From NCBI RefSeq assembly GCF_904846185.1, contig NZ_CAJGZQ010000005.1, positions 62,001 through 126,000 of the forward strand: a stretch of 64,000 bases of DNA. Direction: 5' to 3'. Under the pieces are notes generated by a model. That model did no database searches and had not been told where the DNA came from. It was given only the letters and a program-made list of their open reading frames with translations. This document shows positions 35,667 to 47,976 of the stretch, one piece after another. Origin of the DNA: Psychrobacter immobilis. Lineage in GTDB: Bacteria > Pseudomonadota > Gammaproteobacteria > Pseudomonadales > Moraxellaceae. Positions within the stretch are counted from its first letter, which is position 1; each line of letters begins with the position of its first letter. Both the position numbers and the translations under genes were made by a program.

Positions 35667-36929
35667 TTAAATGGTAGTCGGTGGCTGTCGACGAAACAAT
35701 AGTAATAGTAACAGCACCAATCCAACCATCAATCCAGCGGCGGCAACGAGTAGCCCTGCATTGAAATTGTCGTCCTGCCCTGCCAATGCTACCGTCACCA
35801 ATGGTCCCAAGAACTGACCCAATGCATAAGCCAAAGTTGCCAATCCTATCAGCAAATTTGAGTAAGCAGGATTGATGTTTTTAATCAAAGTGAGCGTCAT
35901 CGACACCATACCTACGAATGTCAGCCCTAAAATAGCAGCATTACCATACAACCCAATAGCGCCGTCGAACCATATGGGCAAGCACATGCCAAATGCTTGT
36001 AATATTGTTAAACCTATTAATGTTTTTATTTCACCAATTCGTTTGGCAAGTGCGCCCCACAGTGGATTTGATAACATCGCAAACACACCAACGACTAGCC
36101 AAATGAGCAATCCAGCATACGTCTGCGTCGTGAGCCGCTGTGCTGCCATGACTGGCAAAAAGGTCGCAGAGGTAATATAACCGAATCCTGCCAGTACATA
36201 GCTCGCTGACAGCAAAGCAATAGCCTTACGATGACCAGCAATGGCCTCATACAAAGCGCGCTTAAAGCTCAAATAGGTTTGATGCACTGACACGTGCTGT
36301 TTAGGATCAGTCCGCAGCAAGTCGGAACCATTTGTTTGTCTTGGTTTTACCGCATAGAGTAGCCATAACAGAGGTAAGCTTGTAAAGCCTGCTACCAACC
36401 AAATGACATCAAAATGATAGCCCAATATTAACAACCACCACGTCAGTATGGCAGAGGCACTGATGCCCACACCAATACCTGCGTAGTGTACTGCCGACAG
36501 TACAGAGCGGCGTTCAGGACTTAAGCTTTGAATAACAAACGATGAGCTTAAAATCATCGCTACCCCGCTTGCAATACCTGCGATTAGACGAATGAGATAC
36601 CATAGAGTTAATGACATATCGGGTACGACAAGTAGCATCGTTGTGACGACACTTATAATTGCCCACAGTGTCAGCGCTTGCCACGTCGAGCGCTGAGGCA
36701 CAAACATGGCGATGAGGGCACCGATAAAATAACCGATGTAATTGATAGAGGCAAGCCAGCCTGCAATCGTCGTTGAAATCGAAAGTTGCACCATAATATC
36801 GGGCAAGGTAGCAGTAAACAAAAAACGCCCATAGCCCATGACGACTGCCATGCAGTACATACCGATACAGGCAATGGCAGCTTCATTGGTAATATGAGGA
36901 AAAGCACGGCTTTTGAGAGCAGTCATCAT
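35667..36929 (-). CDS. YbfB/YjiJ-family MFS transporter
   Basis: This is a membrane protein of about 420 residues with twelve predicted helices. IGMYCMAVVMGYGRFLFTATLPDIM in helix 1 is characteristic of the YbfB/YjiJ group, and GWLASINYIGYFIGAL in helix 2 is a typical MFS feature. I prefer an ATG at 36929 or 36926 to an upstream TTG, since family members begin shortly before helix 1. The substrate is unknown. It converges with the Lrp-type gene, with only nine bases between the stops. Confidence 0.87.
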   Translation of the reverse strand: MMTALKSRAFPHITNEAAIACIGMYCMAVVMGYGRFLFTATLPDIMVQLSISTTIAGWLASINYIGYFIGALIAMFVPQRSTWQALTLWAIISVVTTMLLVVPDMSLTLWYLIRLIAGIASGVAMILSSSFVIQSLSPERRSVLSAVHYAGIGVGISASAILTWWLLILGYHFDVIWLVAGFTSLPLLWLLYAVKPRQTNGSDLLRTDPKQHVSVHQTYLSFKRALYEAIAGHRKAIALLSASYVLAGFGYITSATFLPVMAAQRLTTQTYAGLLIWLVVGVFAMLSNPLWGALAKRIGEIKTLIGLTILQAFGMCLPIWFDGAIGLYGNAAILGLTFVGMVSMTLTLIKNINPAYSNLLIGLATLAYALGQFLGPLVTVALAGQDDNFNAGLLVAAAGLMVGLVLLLLLLFRRQPPTTI

Positions 36930-37023
36930 GACAGAGCCATTTTTGCGGCAATTAGCACACAATCCTTTGTGTTAGAGCATTCAAGAGCAGCGGCAGATTA
37001 ATAATCAAACATACAAGCGAAAA

Positions 37024-38376
37024 CTACGATACGTTTACTGTTGGTGACATGGTCACATCTGTTTCTGTGTGTCCTAGCATTTGTACGCGTTGATCACTAA
37101 ACATATCCATATCAGGTGCCAGCGTACGCATAAAACGGTCAAAATAGAGCATCTGTTTGGTCAATAAAGCAAAGTCACGTGGGAAATGAATACCATGGCG
37201 CTTACCGACTTCTACAATCTCAAGCATCATTTTATTTAGCTCATCGGCTTGTTCTTTACTATTAAAAGGCACACCACTGGTAAAGGATTTGTCCTCCGCC
37301 ATAATAGTCTTCATCATACGCTGCAAATCATTACCCAATGCCACTACATCGACTTTATTGCCACCATGGGTCATTTCCATATCAATCATATGGCGCGCCA
37401 TCGCTTGATAGTCACTGTCCTGCATGGCTTGCATCATACCCATGCACGCACGCCAACTCTCAGCTTTTAGCTTACCGACAATACCAAAATCCAAAAAGCC
37501 AATACGACCATCGGTTAATAGCATCAAATTGCCCGCATGCAGGTCAGCATGAAAACTGTTGCACAGCATGAGACTGGCAAACCACGTATTCAAGGTATCC
37601 GCCATGACTTGCGCAGGATCAGCACAATACTGACGCATGAGCGACTCATCGACCATAGATACGCCGTACAAGCGGCTCATGGTTAGTACACGCTTGGTCG
37701 TCAGCTCTTCATATACTTTGGGTGCTACCACGCGTGTATTGCCTGATACGGCTAAGAACTGCTGAAAATCGCGGATGTTTTGTGCCTCAGCGATAAAGTC
37801 AGTCTCGGCAAGCATACGCAGGCGAATCTCATCGATAATCGGCGCAATACTGGCAAACTTCATCGACGGCATCAGAATCTCAAGTAACTTAGTCACCCCA
37901 TGCAATACGCCCAAATCCGTTTGCATAATAGTCTCGACGTCAGGCTTTTGTACTTTTAATACGACTTCATCGCCATTATGCAACCGTGCCGCATGAACTT
38001 GCGCAATAGAAGCTGATGCTAGTGGCTTTGAGTCGATATGGGCGAACTTATCAGCGAGCGTCATGCCATCAACCGCCAACTCTTCTTTCAATACCTGCTC
38101 GATATAGGCATAAGACAGTGGTGTGGTCTGATCCAAACAGCTCTGAAAAGCTTTTACATATTCGCGTGGAAACAGTGACGGCGTACTGGCGATAAACTGA
38201 CCAATCTTGATATAAGTCGTGCCCAACTGCTCAAACGTTTCTTTTAATAATGTGGCATCAGGCTTTTCACCTTTTGCCACTCTCAGCGCAGATAAACCTG
38301 CCACGCTGGCTGTTTGGCGAACACGGTTCATGACATTGAAGGTATGCTTTAATAAATGCGGACGATGAATTTTCAT
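37024..38376 (-). CDS. ABC1/AarF/UbiB-family kinase-like protein
   Basis: This is an atypical kinase of about 450 residues in the UbiB/ADCK family. TYIKIGQFIASTPSLFPREY holds the KxGQ motif that replaces the usual nucleotide loop. ASIAQVHAARL, FHADLHAGNLMLL and GFLDFGIVG supply the remaining catalytic residues. UbiB of the ubiquinone operon is longer and ends in two membrane helices, which are absent here. It also does not lie with ubiE or ubiJ, so it is probably a paralogue. The ATG at 38376 is preferred to an upstream TTG. The substrate is unknown, perhaps a lipid or quinone precursor. Confidence 0.88.
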   Translation of the reverse strand: MKIHRPHLLKHTFNVMNRVRQTASVAGLSALRVAKGEKPDATLLKETFEQLGTTYIKIGQFIASTPSLFPREYVKAFQSCLDQTTPLSYAYIEQVLKEELAVDGMTLADKFAHIDSKPLASASIAQVHAARLHNGDEVVLKVQKPDVETIMQTDLGVLHGVTKLLEILMPSMKFASIAPIIDEIRLRMLAETDFIAEAQNIRDFQQFLAVSGNTRVVAPKVYEELTTKRVLTMSRLYGVSMVDESLMRQYCADPAQVMADTLNTWFASLMLCNSFHADLHAGNLMLLTDGRIGFLDFGIVGKLKAESWRACMGMMQAMQDSDYQAMARHMIDMEMTHGGNKVDVVALGNDLQRMMKTIMAEDKSFTSGVPFNSKEQADELNKMMLEIVEVGKRHGIHFPRDFALLTKQMLYFDRFMRTLAPDMDMFSDQRVQMLGHTETDVTMSPTVNVS

Positions 38377-38462
38377 AAAAAACAACTATGGTCATAAGAA
38401 AGGGTTTTGAGAATAGGTGATTACAAGTAATGACAAGTTACACAGCCACTAATAAACAATAA

Positions 38463-39257
38463 CTAGTGACTACTACAGACAGGACACGCAGCATCTTGGC
38501 GATAGCCCATCAGCCGTTGTTGCATCTGGCTACCATCCCATATTAATAGCTTATTTGTCAGTGGATTTTTGGTTAATCCCAAATACTGCAGGGCAGCATT
38601 CGCTTGCAAATTACCCATGATAGCAGTGGTACTCGCTAGCACACCTGAGTTGGCACACGTACGCTCATCAGCCGCCGCATCAAGTACTACCGAACCAAAC
38701 ACGCAGTGATAACAACCAGTGTTTAGTTGCGGCTCAAATAGCGCCAACTGACCTTGCATCGCAATCGCTGAGGCAGATAATAGCGGGATTTTATAGCGCA
38801 CGCTAATACGATTGATGACATCACGCGTAGCAAAATTGTCGGTGCAATCTAAAAGCAAGTCAGGCTTGCCTGTCGCCATATCGAGCAATTCATAAGCATT
38901 GTCTTCGCTTAATCTTGCAACTGTACCGCTCGCGGTAATTAAAGGATTAATACGCTCTAACATGTGCGCCGCTGTTAGCGCCTTAGGTTTACCGATATCC
39001 TCAGGTAAAAACAGCGTTTGGCGCTGCAAGTTACTGGCTTCAATGATGTCATCATCTATCAGATGAATGTGCCCAAGTCCTGCACGCACCAGCGTCTCAG
39101 AAGCAGGACAACCAAGCCCGCCTGCCCCTATCATGACCACACGAGCTGACTTTAAGCGTAATTGAGCGTCAATATCCCAACCGTCTAATAATATCTGCCT
39201 TGCATAACGCAGCAGCTCTTCATCCAACAACCGCCCTTCATCTGATGTGTGCGCCAT
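38463..39257 (-). CDS. moeB: ThiF/MoeB-family adenylyltransferase
   Basis: This is an E1-like enzyme of about 264 residues. LLRYARQILLDGWDIDAQ opens it, VMIGAGGLGCPASETLVRAG binds ATP, and two CxxC pairs (YHCVF / RTCANS region and CPVC at the C-terminus) hold zinc. It activates the C-terminal Gly of a ubiquitin-like sulfur carrier such as MoaD or ThiS. ThiF is the main alternative, and no moa or thi genes are near. The ATG at 39257 is likely. A TTG at 39299 would overlap prmC by seven bases. Confidence 0.87.
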   Translation of the reverse strand: MAHTSDEGRLLDEELLRYARQILLDGWDIDAQLRLKSARVVMIGAGGLGCPASETLVRAGLGHIHLIDDDIIEASNLQRQTLFLPEDIGKPKALTAAHMLERINPLITASGTVARLSEDNAYELLDMATGKPDLLLDCTDNFATRDVINRISVRYKIPLLSASAIAMQGQLALFEPQLNTGCYHCVFGSVVLDAAADERTCANSGVLASTTAIMGNLQANAALQYLGLTKNPLTNKLLIWDGSQMQQRLMGYRQDAACPVCSSH

Positions 39258-39292
39258 ATTTATTACCAATAACCTATTATTAAAGAAGTCTA

Positions 39293-40204
39293 CTAACAAA
39301 AATCTGATGACTTAATTTGACCAAGCGTAACACGATCATTACCACCATAATCTTGTACTGTACGCACAGATTCAAAGTCACTGTCTACAAACAACTTGCG
39401 AACGGCATCACCTTGGTCAAAACCATGTTCGATAGCGAGTAGCCCACCGACACGCAAGTATTTCGGTGACTGTCCTACGATATGCTCTATATCAGCAAGC
39501 CCATGATTGCGGGCACTTAAGGCACTAATAGGTTCGGCTACAAGGCGTGCCAAATGCTCATCTTCCTCATCGATATAAGGAGGGTTAGACACAATCACAT
39601 CAAATAATAGCTCGCCATGACTGGGCAGCTCGTCATACCAACTGCCTTGTATAAACTCAATATCAGCAACATCATTGATAGCTGCATTGTGCTGAGCAAC
39701 CTTGAGCGCTTCTGGCGACATATCCACCGCAACGACTTGCCAGCTTTCGACCTTACTGTCTGAACGCTGCGTATTTAACTCATGTGCAAGACTAATCGCA
39801 ATACAACCTGAACCCGTCCCTAAATCCAATAACCGTTTTGGGCTGCTGACACTGTTTGGCTGAGATTTTATCCAAGTTAATACTTGCTCAATCAGTATCT
39901 CAGTATCAGGTCGCGGAATTAAAGTGTACTCATTGACCCTAAATTTTAACGACCAAAATTCTTGCTGACCCGTCAAATACGCAAGTGGCATTCCTTGCTG
40001 CATCCTTGTTACACCTGCATTGAATTGCTCAAATTCAATGTCTGTTAGCTGGTAACCTTCATCTGTGATTAGCGCTATCGCAGGCTTATCAACGACATAC
40101 AACAGCCAATCTGTTAGCCAAAATGACGGTAGCTTGCTATTTGCAGTCTCATTCGTCAATTGCTGAATGTGCTGCTTTATTTGACGAATAGTCGATGCTG
40201 TCAT
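39293..40204 (-). CDS. prmC: Peptide chain release factor N5-glutamine methyltransferase
   Basis: This 303-residue SAM-dependent enzyme methylates the GGQ glutamine of RF1 and RF2. PLAYLTGQQEFWSLKF precedes LLDLGTGSGCIAISLA, the SAM-binding loop, and the active-site motif VSNPPYIDEED lies near residue 207. PrmB (ribosomal protein uL3) shares NPPY, but the N-terminal domain and the MP-AY-TG motif fit PrmC. It is adjacent to the moeB-like gene in the same direction. In many bacteria it follows prfA, which is not here. Confidence 0.94.
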   Translation of the reverse strand: MTASTIRQIKQHIQQLTNETANSKLPSFWLTDWLLYVVDKPAIALITDEGYQLTDIEFEQFNAGVTRMQQGMPLAYLTGQQEFWSLKFRVNEYTLIPRPDTEILIEQVLTWIKSQPNSVSSPKRLLDLGTGSGCIAISLAHELNTQRSDSKVESWQVVAVDMSPEALKVAQHNAAINDVADIEFIQGSWYDELPSHGELLFDVIVSNPPYIDEEDEHLARLVAEPISALSARNHGLADIEHIVGQSPKYLRVGGLLAIEHGFDQGDAVRKLFVDSDFESVRTVQDYGGNDRVTLGQIKSSDFC

Positions 40205-40255
40205 AAGTAACTCTTAAAAATATGATGAATCAATGAGAATAAAATACTGCTTAGC

Positions 40256-42157
40256 CTACTCTGACGCGCGTGGTGGCTCTTTGGTGTCGGTCAGGTTTGG
40301 ATTCGCCTTGGCCAACTTATCACTGCTTCCATCATTATTGTCATCGCCATAAATATCATCGTTATCACCAATGACGATATGCTTATCGACAAAGTAAATC
40401 AACGCCAGAATCGGAATACCTATCGCAAAGGTAAAGATAAAGAAGAATGGATAGCCCATATTATCAACGATAGCACCGGAATATCCGCCCATGACTTTAG
40501 GAATCAACGTCATAAGTGATGAGAAAATAGCGTACTGAACTGCTGTAAAACGAATGGAGGTCAACGCTGATAAAAAAGCAATAAACACTGCACTAGCAAG
40601 CCCTGCTGCTAAGTTATCAAATATGACCGCAACATACATAAACGGCAAACTGCCTGGGTTATAAGTTAGTAGCACAAATAACAAATTGGTCGCACACGCA
40701 AGAATTGCCCCAATCATCATGGCATGCATCATACGGAAACGCTGTGCCAATAGCCCACCTAAGAACCCACCTGCAATCGCCATAATCACGCCGACGAGTT
40801 TCACTGCATTGGCAATATCTGTTTTACTAAAGCCCATGTCTTGATAAAAAACGTTGGAAATCACGCCTGCCACAATGTCTGAAATTCGATATAGACCAAT
40901 TAGTGCCAATAATAAAAATGCCTTTTTGCCATAGCGTCTAAAAAAGTCTAAGATCGGCTCGACCCAAGTGGCCATGGCTACTTCTTTTTTCACCAACCCC
41001 ACTTGTACCAATGCATAACCTGCTACTATCGCTACACTCAAGCTTATCAGCAGATGCAATGTTTCAACAAAGAAGCTGGAGAATGCTCCTTCAAACTCTG
41101 GCAGTACTGGTCCCATCAATATATAAGCGGCGATAAAAGCGACCACAGAAAATACAAATAGCGCCACCAATCTCACGTAGTCTTCGCGAGTTTCGGCAAC
41201 CAATGGCGCTTTATTGATAATTTTTGGTTGATTGATAATGAAGTACAACAGCAGTAAAGGAGCACAAGCGACCAGTGCCAAAAAGTAAAACTTAATCGCT
41301 GGCATGACCATTAACGGTACCATTGCCAATGTGCTATCAAATACTGTATTAATCAAAATATTGATCAGATAGATAACGCCAAAAATCAGACCTGGGATAA
41401 GTAATAAAGCAGAATAAATAAGAAATACTTTCAAATTGCCCTTTTGCTTTTTACTTTGCAACGTTTCAGCCGTTGGCTCATAGCTGGCAAACGTGGTTAA
41501 TACCCCTAATGTCATGACACCTGCCATAATGTAGTAAGTATTTCGCCATGCCTCATAACTATAAAAAGTCTCATTCGAGCCAAAAAAATCTGCCAAATAT
41601 AACGCGCCTGCCCCCGCAACGATCATGCCGATACGATAACCCGACACATAAATAGAGGATAGAATGGACTGCATCGATGGCGGCGCAAGCTCGATGCGGT
41701 AAGCATCAATCACGATATCTTGGGTGGCAGAAGAAAAGCCAAGCAAAACCGCAGCGCCTGCCATGTAGACTAAAACGTCTTCACTAACTGGATTAACATT
41801 TGCCATCAAAAAGATAGCCAATATGATAAGCAGCTGTGATACCACCATCCAACTGCGACGACGACCCAACCATTTGGTCAAAAATGGCACAGGAAGCGCA
41901 TCTATTAATGGCGCCCAAATAAATTTAAACGAATAACCCAGTGCCGCCCAACTAAACATGGTCACAACACTACGATCAATGCCTGCCTCTCTAAGCCAAA
42001 GTGATAAACTTGAAAAAATAAGCAGTATAGGAATACCCGCTGAAAAGCCCAAAAACAACATGATAATGACACGAGGGTCTAAATAAGCCTTTGCAGCCTC
42101 TCCCCATGATTTTTTGACAGCTGATTGATTGGGTGGCACAGATTTGACAGCAGACAT
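40256..42157 (-). CDS. ampG: AmpG-family muropeptide transporter
   Basis: This is an inner-membrane permease of 633 residues that imports GlcNAc-anhMurNAc peptides for wall recycling. FLGFSAGIPILLIFSSLSLWLREAGI in the first helix, FKFIWAPLIDALPVPF and ATQDIVIDAYRIE are hallmark AmpG motifs. It is about 140 residues longer than E. coli AmpG. A middle section of extra helices (about residues 235-410) separates the two MFS halves, and the C-terminus is Asp/Asn-rich and soluble. Loss would be expected to lower induction of AmpC-type beta-lactamase where one exists. Confidence 0.92.
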   Translation of the reverse strand: MSAVKSVPPNQSAVKKSWGEAAKAYLDPRVIIMLFLGFSAGIPILLIFSSLSLWLREAGIDRSVVTMFSWAALGYSFKFIWAPLIDALPVPFLTKWLGRRRSWMVVSQLLIILAIFLMANVNPVSEDVLVYMAGAAVLLGFSSATQDIVIDAYRIELAPPSMQSILSSIYVSGYRIGMIVAGAGALYLADFFGSNETFYSYEAWRNTYYIMAGVMTLGVLTTFASYEPTAETLQSKKQKGNLKVFLIYSALLLIPGLIFGVIYLINILINTVFDSTLAMVPLMVMPAIKFYFLALVACAPLLLLYFIINQPKIINKAPLVAETREDYVRLVALFVFSVVAFIAAYILMGPVLPEFEGAFSSFFVETLHLLISLSVAIVAGYALVQVGLVKKEVAMATWVEPILDFFRRYGKKAFLLLALIGLYRISDIVAGVISNVFYQDMGFSKTDIANAVKLVGVIMAIAGGFLGGLLAQRFRMMHAMMIGAILACATNLLFVLLTYNPGSLPFMYVAVIFDNLAAGLASAVFIAFLSALTSIRFTAVQYAIFSSLMTLIPKVMGGYSGAIVDNMGYPFFFIFTFAIGIPILALIYFVDKHIVIGDNDDIYGDDNNDGSSDKLAKANPNLTDTKEPPRASE

Positions 42158-42173
42158 AATCGCTCACTAGCAC

Positions 42174-45074
<2,901 letters not shown>

Positions 45075-45104
45075 AACCCACTGAAATAGATACGCCTTTA
45101 TCTT

Positions 45105-45135
45105 AAAAAAGCCCTCTTTAATCGAGGGCTTTTTT
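45105..45135 (+). terminator. Rho-independent terminator of katG
   Basis: AAAAAAGCCCTC and GAGGGCTTTTTT pair across a seven-base loop and are followed by T. This is a clear terminator about 30 bases after the stop. Confidence 0.93.
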
Positions 45136-45295
45136 ATTGTAATGGTTTACTTCTAGCAACGGACAAACGACTTATCCTATATTCCAAATAAACATAAATA
45201 GATAACTATTAAGTATATACAAGAATAAACGCTTTGTTTTACACTACCTGCTTACTGCATATTTGTACATTTTCACTTTTGTATACAGACAGGGT

Positions 45296-45311
45296 TTGTA
45301 TATTTATACAA
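45296..45311. promoter_or_regulatory. Perfect 16-bp palindrome at the start of the CysB-like gene
   Basis: TTGTATATTTATACAA is a perfect inverted repeat twelve bases upstream of the ATG. GTATAC and TTGTACA half-like copies lie at about 45262-45287. It is a plausible operator, possibly for autoregulation. Confidence 0.6.
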
Positions 45312-45323
45312 TAGGATTTAGTT

Positions 45324-46253
45324 ATGGCAATCGACGTAGTGGTCAATCAGCGGCATTTACAGATTCAGCTCAAGCAGTTGGAGACAGTATGGCATACGGT
45401 GATTAATGGCTATAACTTAAGTCAGGCAGCAACCGTACTGCACACTAGCCAATCAAGTCTGTCAAAACATATTGCGGCACTTGAAAATCAGCTCAAAACG
45501 GAAGTATTCGTCCGTCAAGGCAAACGCCTAACGGGTCTTACGACCATGGGCACAGCACTAATGCCGCATATCGAATCTATCTTCGCCGAGATCCGTACGA
45601 TTGAAAACCTAAGTCTCGATTTTAATAATCCGAATATTGGCACGCTGACGATTGCCACCACTCACACGCAAGCGCGATATGTATTGCCGCAAGTCGTCAA
45701 AGAGTTTAAAGAGCGTTTCCCCAAAGTCAACCTAATACTACAACAAGCAGATCCAGAGACCATCGCGCAGATGGTCATTCGCGGGCAGGCAGATATTGGC
45801 ATTGCAACCGAGTCTTTACTTCATAACAATTATTTACGCTGCTATCGCTATTATGACTGGACGCATCGCGTCATTGTGCCAAGCGATCACGAACTGGCCA
45901 ATCACGAGTCTGTGGATTTGCCGACCCTCGCCAGCTATCCGATTGTGACCTATCACGGTGGCTTTACGGGGCGCGGTGCGATTGACAAAACTTTTGAAGA
46001 AGCAGGATTGGAACCAGATATCGTGCTAGCAGCACTCGATGCTGATGTAATCAGTACTTACGTAGGTCTGGGCTTGGGTATCGGCATTATCGCGGAGATG
46101 GCGTTTGAACCGAGTCACTATCAAAATTTAACTGCGATACCAGTGGATCACTTTGGGCGCTTTACCAGTTGGATGGCGGTACGTGATGATGCAGAAATTC
46201 GTCAGTATGGTCGAGCATTTATGGAACTGTGTCAAAAACAATTTAGCCAGTAA
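45324..46253 (+). CDS. CysB/Cbl-type LysR-family regulator
   Basis: This is a 309-residue LysR regulator. LSQAATVLHTSQSSLSKHIAALENQLKTEVFVRQGKRLTGLT covers the helix-turn-helix and linker (about residues 33-74). IATTHTQARYVLPQVVKEFKERFP opens the effector domain exactly as in CysB and Cbl, which sense acetylserine or sulfur limitation. No sulfur-assimilation operon is adjacent. The next gene, a luciferase-like oxidoreductase, could be a target, since such enzymes include sulfonate monooxygenases. That link is inferred. A terminator follows. Confidence 0.9.
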   Translation: MAIDVVVNQRHLQIQLKQLETVWHTVINGYNLSQAATVLHTSQSSLSKHIAALENQLKTEVFVRQGKRLTGLTTMGTALMPHIESIFAEIRTIENLSLDFNNPNIGTLTIATTHTQARYVLPQVVKEFKERFPKVNLILQQADPETIAQMVIRGQADIGIATESLLHNNYLRCYRYYDWTHRVIVPSDHELANHESVDLPTLASYPIVTYHGGFTGRGAIDKTFEEAGLEPDIVLAALDADVISTYVGLGLGIGIIAEMAFEPSHYQNLTAIPVDHFGRFTSWMAVRDDAEIRQYGRAFMELCQKQFSQ

Positions 46254-46285
46254 AGAACCATTCATTCATATTTTTACTAAACGTC

Positions 46286-46319
46286 AATGGCATCGTTATC
46301 AACAGATAATGATGCCATT
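46286..46319 (+). terminator. Terminator after the CysB-like gene
   Basis: AATGGCATCGTTATC and GATAATGATGCCATT form a 15-bp stem with one G-U pair and an AACA loop, followed by TTCTATTCTC. It separates the regulator from the next gene. Confidence 0.8.
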
Positions 46320-46607
46320 TTCTATTCTCATTTCTACTCAAAATCGACTGCCGCGCATGTGATTCTTATAACTCTACCCCATTATTAAGATTTGTTATCG
46401 TCTTAATTTCTGACCTTTATATTCAATAGAACCGCCCCATTATATGAACTATTGAGCGAATAGTTACAACAATATTAAATTAGCACTAAATTCTTGAGGT
46501 GCTGGTTTATCATTGCTGTCGCTAGTCTCTTTCATAACTAGAATCAAATACCAATATAACCATATAACCATGTCGCTGAAAGGCGGCATCATAAAAACAG
46601 GTGATTT
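46320..46607. other. Gene-free region before the LLM oxidoreductase, with an inverted repeat
   Basis: No gene is supported. AACTATT-GAGCG-AATAGTT at 46447-46465 is a perfect 7-bp inverted repeat and might be an operator. Nothing else stands out. Confidence 0.45.
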
Positions 46608-47609
46608 ATGAGTAACGCTATTCCCTTATCCTTTTTAGACCTAGCACCCGTGCCTGAAGGTAAAACCATCGCTGAGGGCATTGCCCAAACGGTTGAAACA
46701 GCACAGCAAGCAGAAAAAGTTGGCTTAAACCGTTATTGGATGGCAGAGCATCACAATATGCCGGGCATCGCCAGTGCAGCGACGTCAGTACTACTAGCGC
46801 ATATCGGCAGCCAAACCAAGCATATACGTATTGGTGCTGGTGGTGTGATGCTTCCGAACCATGCACCGCTCGTCATCGCTGAGCAATTCGGCACTTTGCA
46901 GGCATTATATGGTGATCGCGTAGATTTAGGGCTGGGTCGTGCGCCAGGTACTGATGGCGCAACCTTTCAGGCACTACGCCGTCAGATGCAAGATGCTGAT
47001 CGCTTTCCGCAAGACGTCCAAGAATTGATGTACTTTTTAGGGAACGGTACAGATAATAGCCCAGTACAGGCATTTCCTGGGGCAAAGTCAAACGTTCCTA
47101 TCTGGATATTAGGCTCTTCTCTTTTTGGGGCTACGTTAGCGGCGCATTTGGGACTTCCTTATGTGTTTGCCTCACACTTTGCACCGCAAATGCTTGGGCA
47201 AGCGATTACAGCTTATCGAGAACAGTTCAGACCATCAGCCTATTTGGACAAGCCTTATGTCATGCTGGCCGCCAATTTATTACTCGCCGATGACGATGCT
47301 ACTGCACAGTATCATTTTACCTCTGCGCAGCAAAGCTTCGTACGCTTGCGCCGTGGTGAGACAGGTCAAATGCCGAAACCTACTCACGATATGGACAGTA
47401 TCTGGAGCCCTGCTGAAAAAATGATGGTAGATAGCGCATTGTCAGTGTCATTCATCGGCTCTGTAGAAACTGTCAAACCGAGACTGGCGGCATTCCTTGC
47501 TCAGTATGAGCCAGACGAGCTGATTGTGACAGCTAACGTTTACGATCAGGCAGCGCGCATGCGTTCACTGGAACTTACACCTGAGTTAAATTTATTTACT
47601 TTACAATGA
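46608..47609 (+). CDS. LLM class flavin-dependent oxidoreductase
   Basis: This is a 333-residue luciferase-like TIM-barrel enzyme that probably uses FMNH2. It starts IPLSFLDLAPVPEG, followed by RYWMAEHHNMPGIASAATSVLLAHI and IRIGAGGVMLPNHAPLVIAEQFGTL, and later RVDLGLGRAPGTD. This wording is that of the YhbW/LuxA-like group often annotated as alkanal monooxygenase-like. The natural substrate is not known for the group. It does not look like the SsuD or LadA branches, which differ around the AEHH motif. The CysB-type gene upstream leaves a sulfur-related role open. Confidence 0.9.
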   Translation: MSNAIPLSFLDLAPVPEGKTIAEGIAQTVETAQQAEKVGLNRYWMAEHHNMPGIASAATSVLLAHIGSQTKHIRIGAGGVMLPNHAPLVIAEQFGTLQALYGDRVDLGLGRAPGTDGATFQALRRQMQDADRFPQDVQELMYFLGNGTDNSPVQAFPGAKSNVPIWILGSSLFGATLAAHLGLPYVFASHFAPQMLGQAITAYREQFRPSAYLDKPYVMLAANLLLADDDATAQYHFTSAQQSFVRLRRGETGQMPKPTHDMDSIWSPAEKMMVDSALSVSFIGSVETVKPRLAAFLAQYEPDELIVTANVYDQAARMRSLELTPELNLFTLQ

Positions 47610-47648
47610 AATCAGACACTTGCATAATTATTGATAAACCTTAGCTGG

Positions 47649-47828
47649 ATGTTTGACATGGATGCAACTCCTATTATCGGTGCCTCACTGCTTATCGGCT
47701 CATCAATATTTATGTACATTGTTGCCTTTCTGACGGTGATGGCTGTCGGTGGTTATTTGACCTATCGCACCAGTCCAAAACGTAAGCAGCGGCGCGAAGA
47801 CAAACGTAATAAAGACAATCCAAATTAA
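47649..47828 (+). CDS. Small single-span membrane protein, unknown
   Basis: This is a small protein of about 59 residues if the ATG at 47649 is used. An upstream TTG at 47631 would give 65. One hydrophobic span (ASLLIGSSIFMYIVAFLTVMAVGGYL, in two parts) is followed by a strongly basic and charged tail (SPKRKQRREDKRNKDNPN), which places the tail in the cytoplasm. No family is recognised. It sits 20-40 bases after the oxidoreductase gene and before a strong terminator, so it may share that transcript. Confidence 0.6.
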   Translation: MFDMDATPIIGASLLIGSSIFMYIVAFLTVMAVGGYLTYRTSPKRKQRREDKRNKDNPN

Positions 47829-47881
47829 TAACCGCTCTCGAAATATGCTGGGGCGTATTAATTTAACGTTTAAAGCAATGT

Positions 47882-47922
47882 AAAAAGCCCTCTTTTCTTA
47901 TTTAGAAAGAGGGCTTTTTTTG
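47882..47922 (+). terminator. Rho-independent terminator
   Basis: AAAAAGCCCTCTTTTCT and AGAAAGAGGGCTTTTTT pair around a short loop and end in T. It closes the oxidoreductase transcript and can also serve the converging gene. Confidence 0.92.
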
Positions 47923-47976
47923 GCTTACTACATAAGAAAAACACAGCAATCTTTACGTACTGTCACTTAGATGGCC

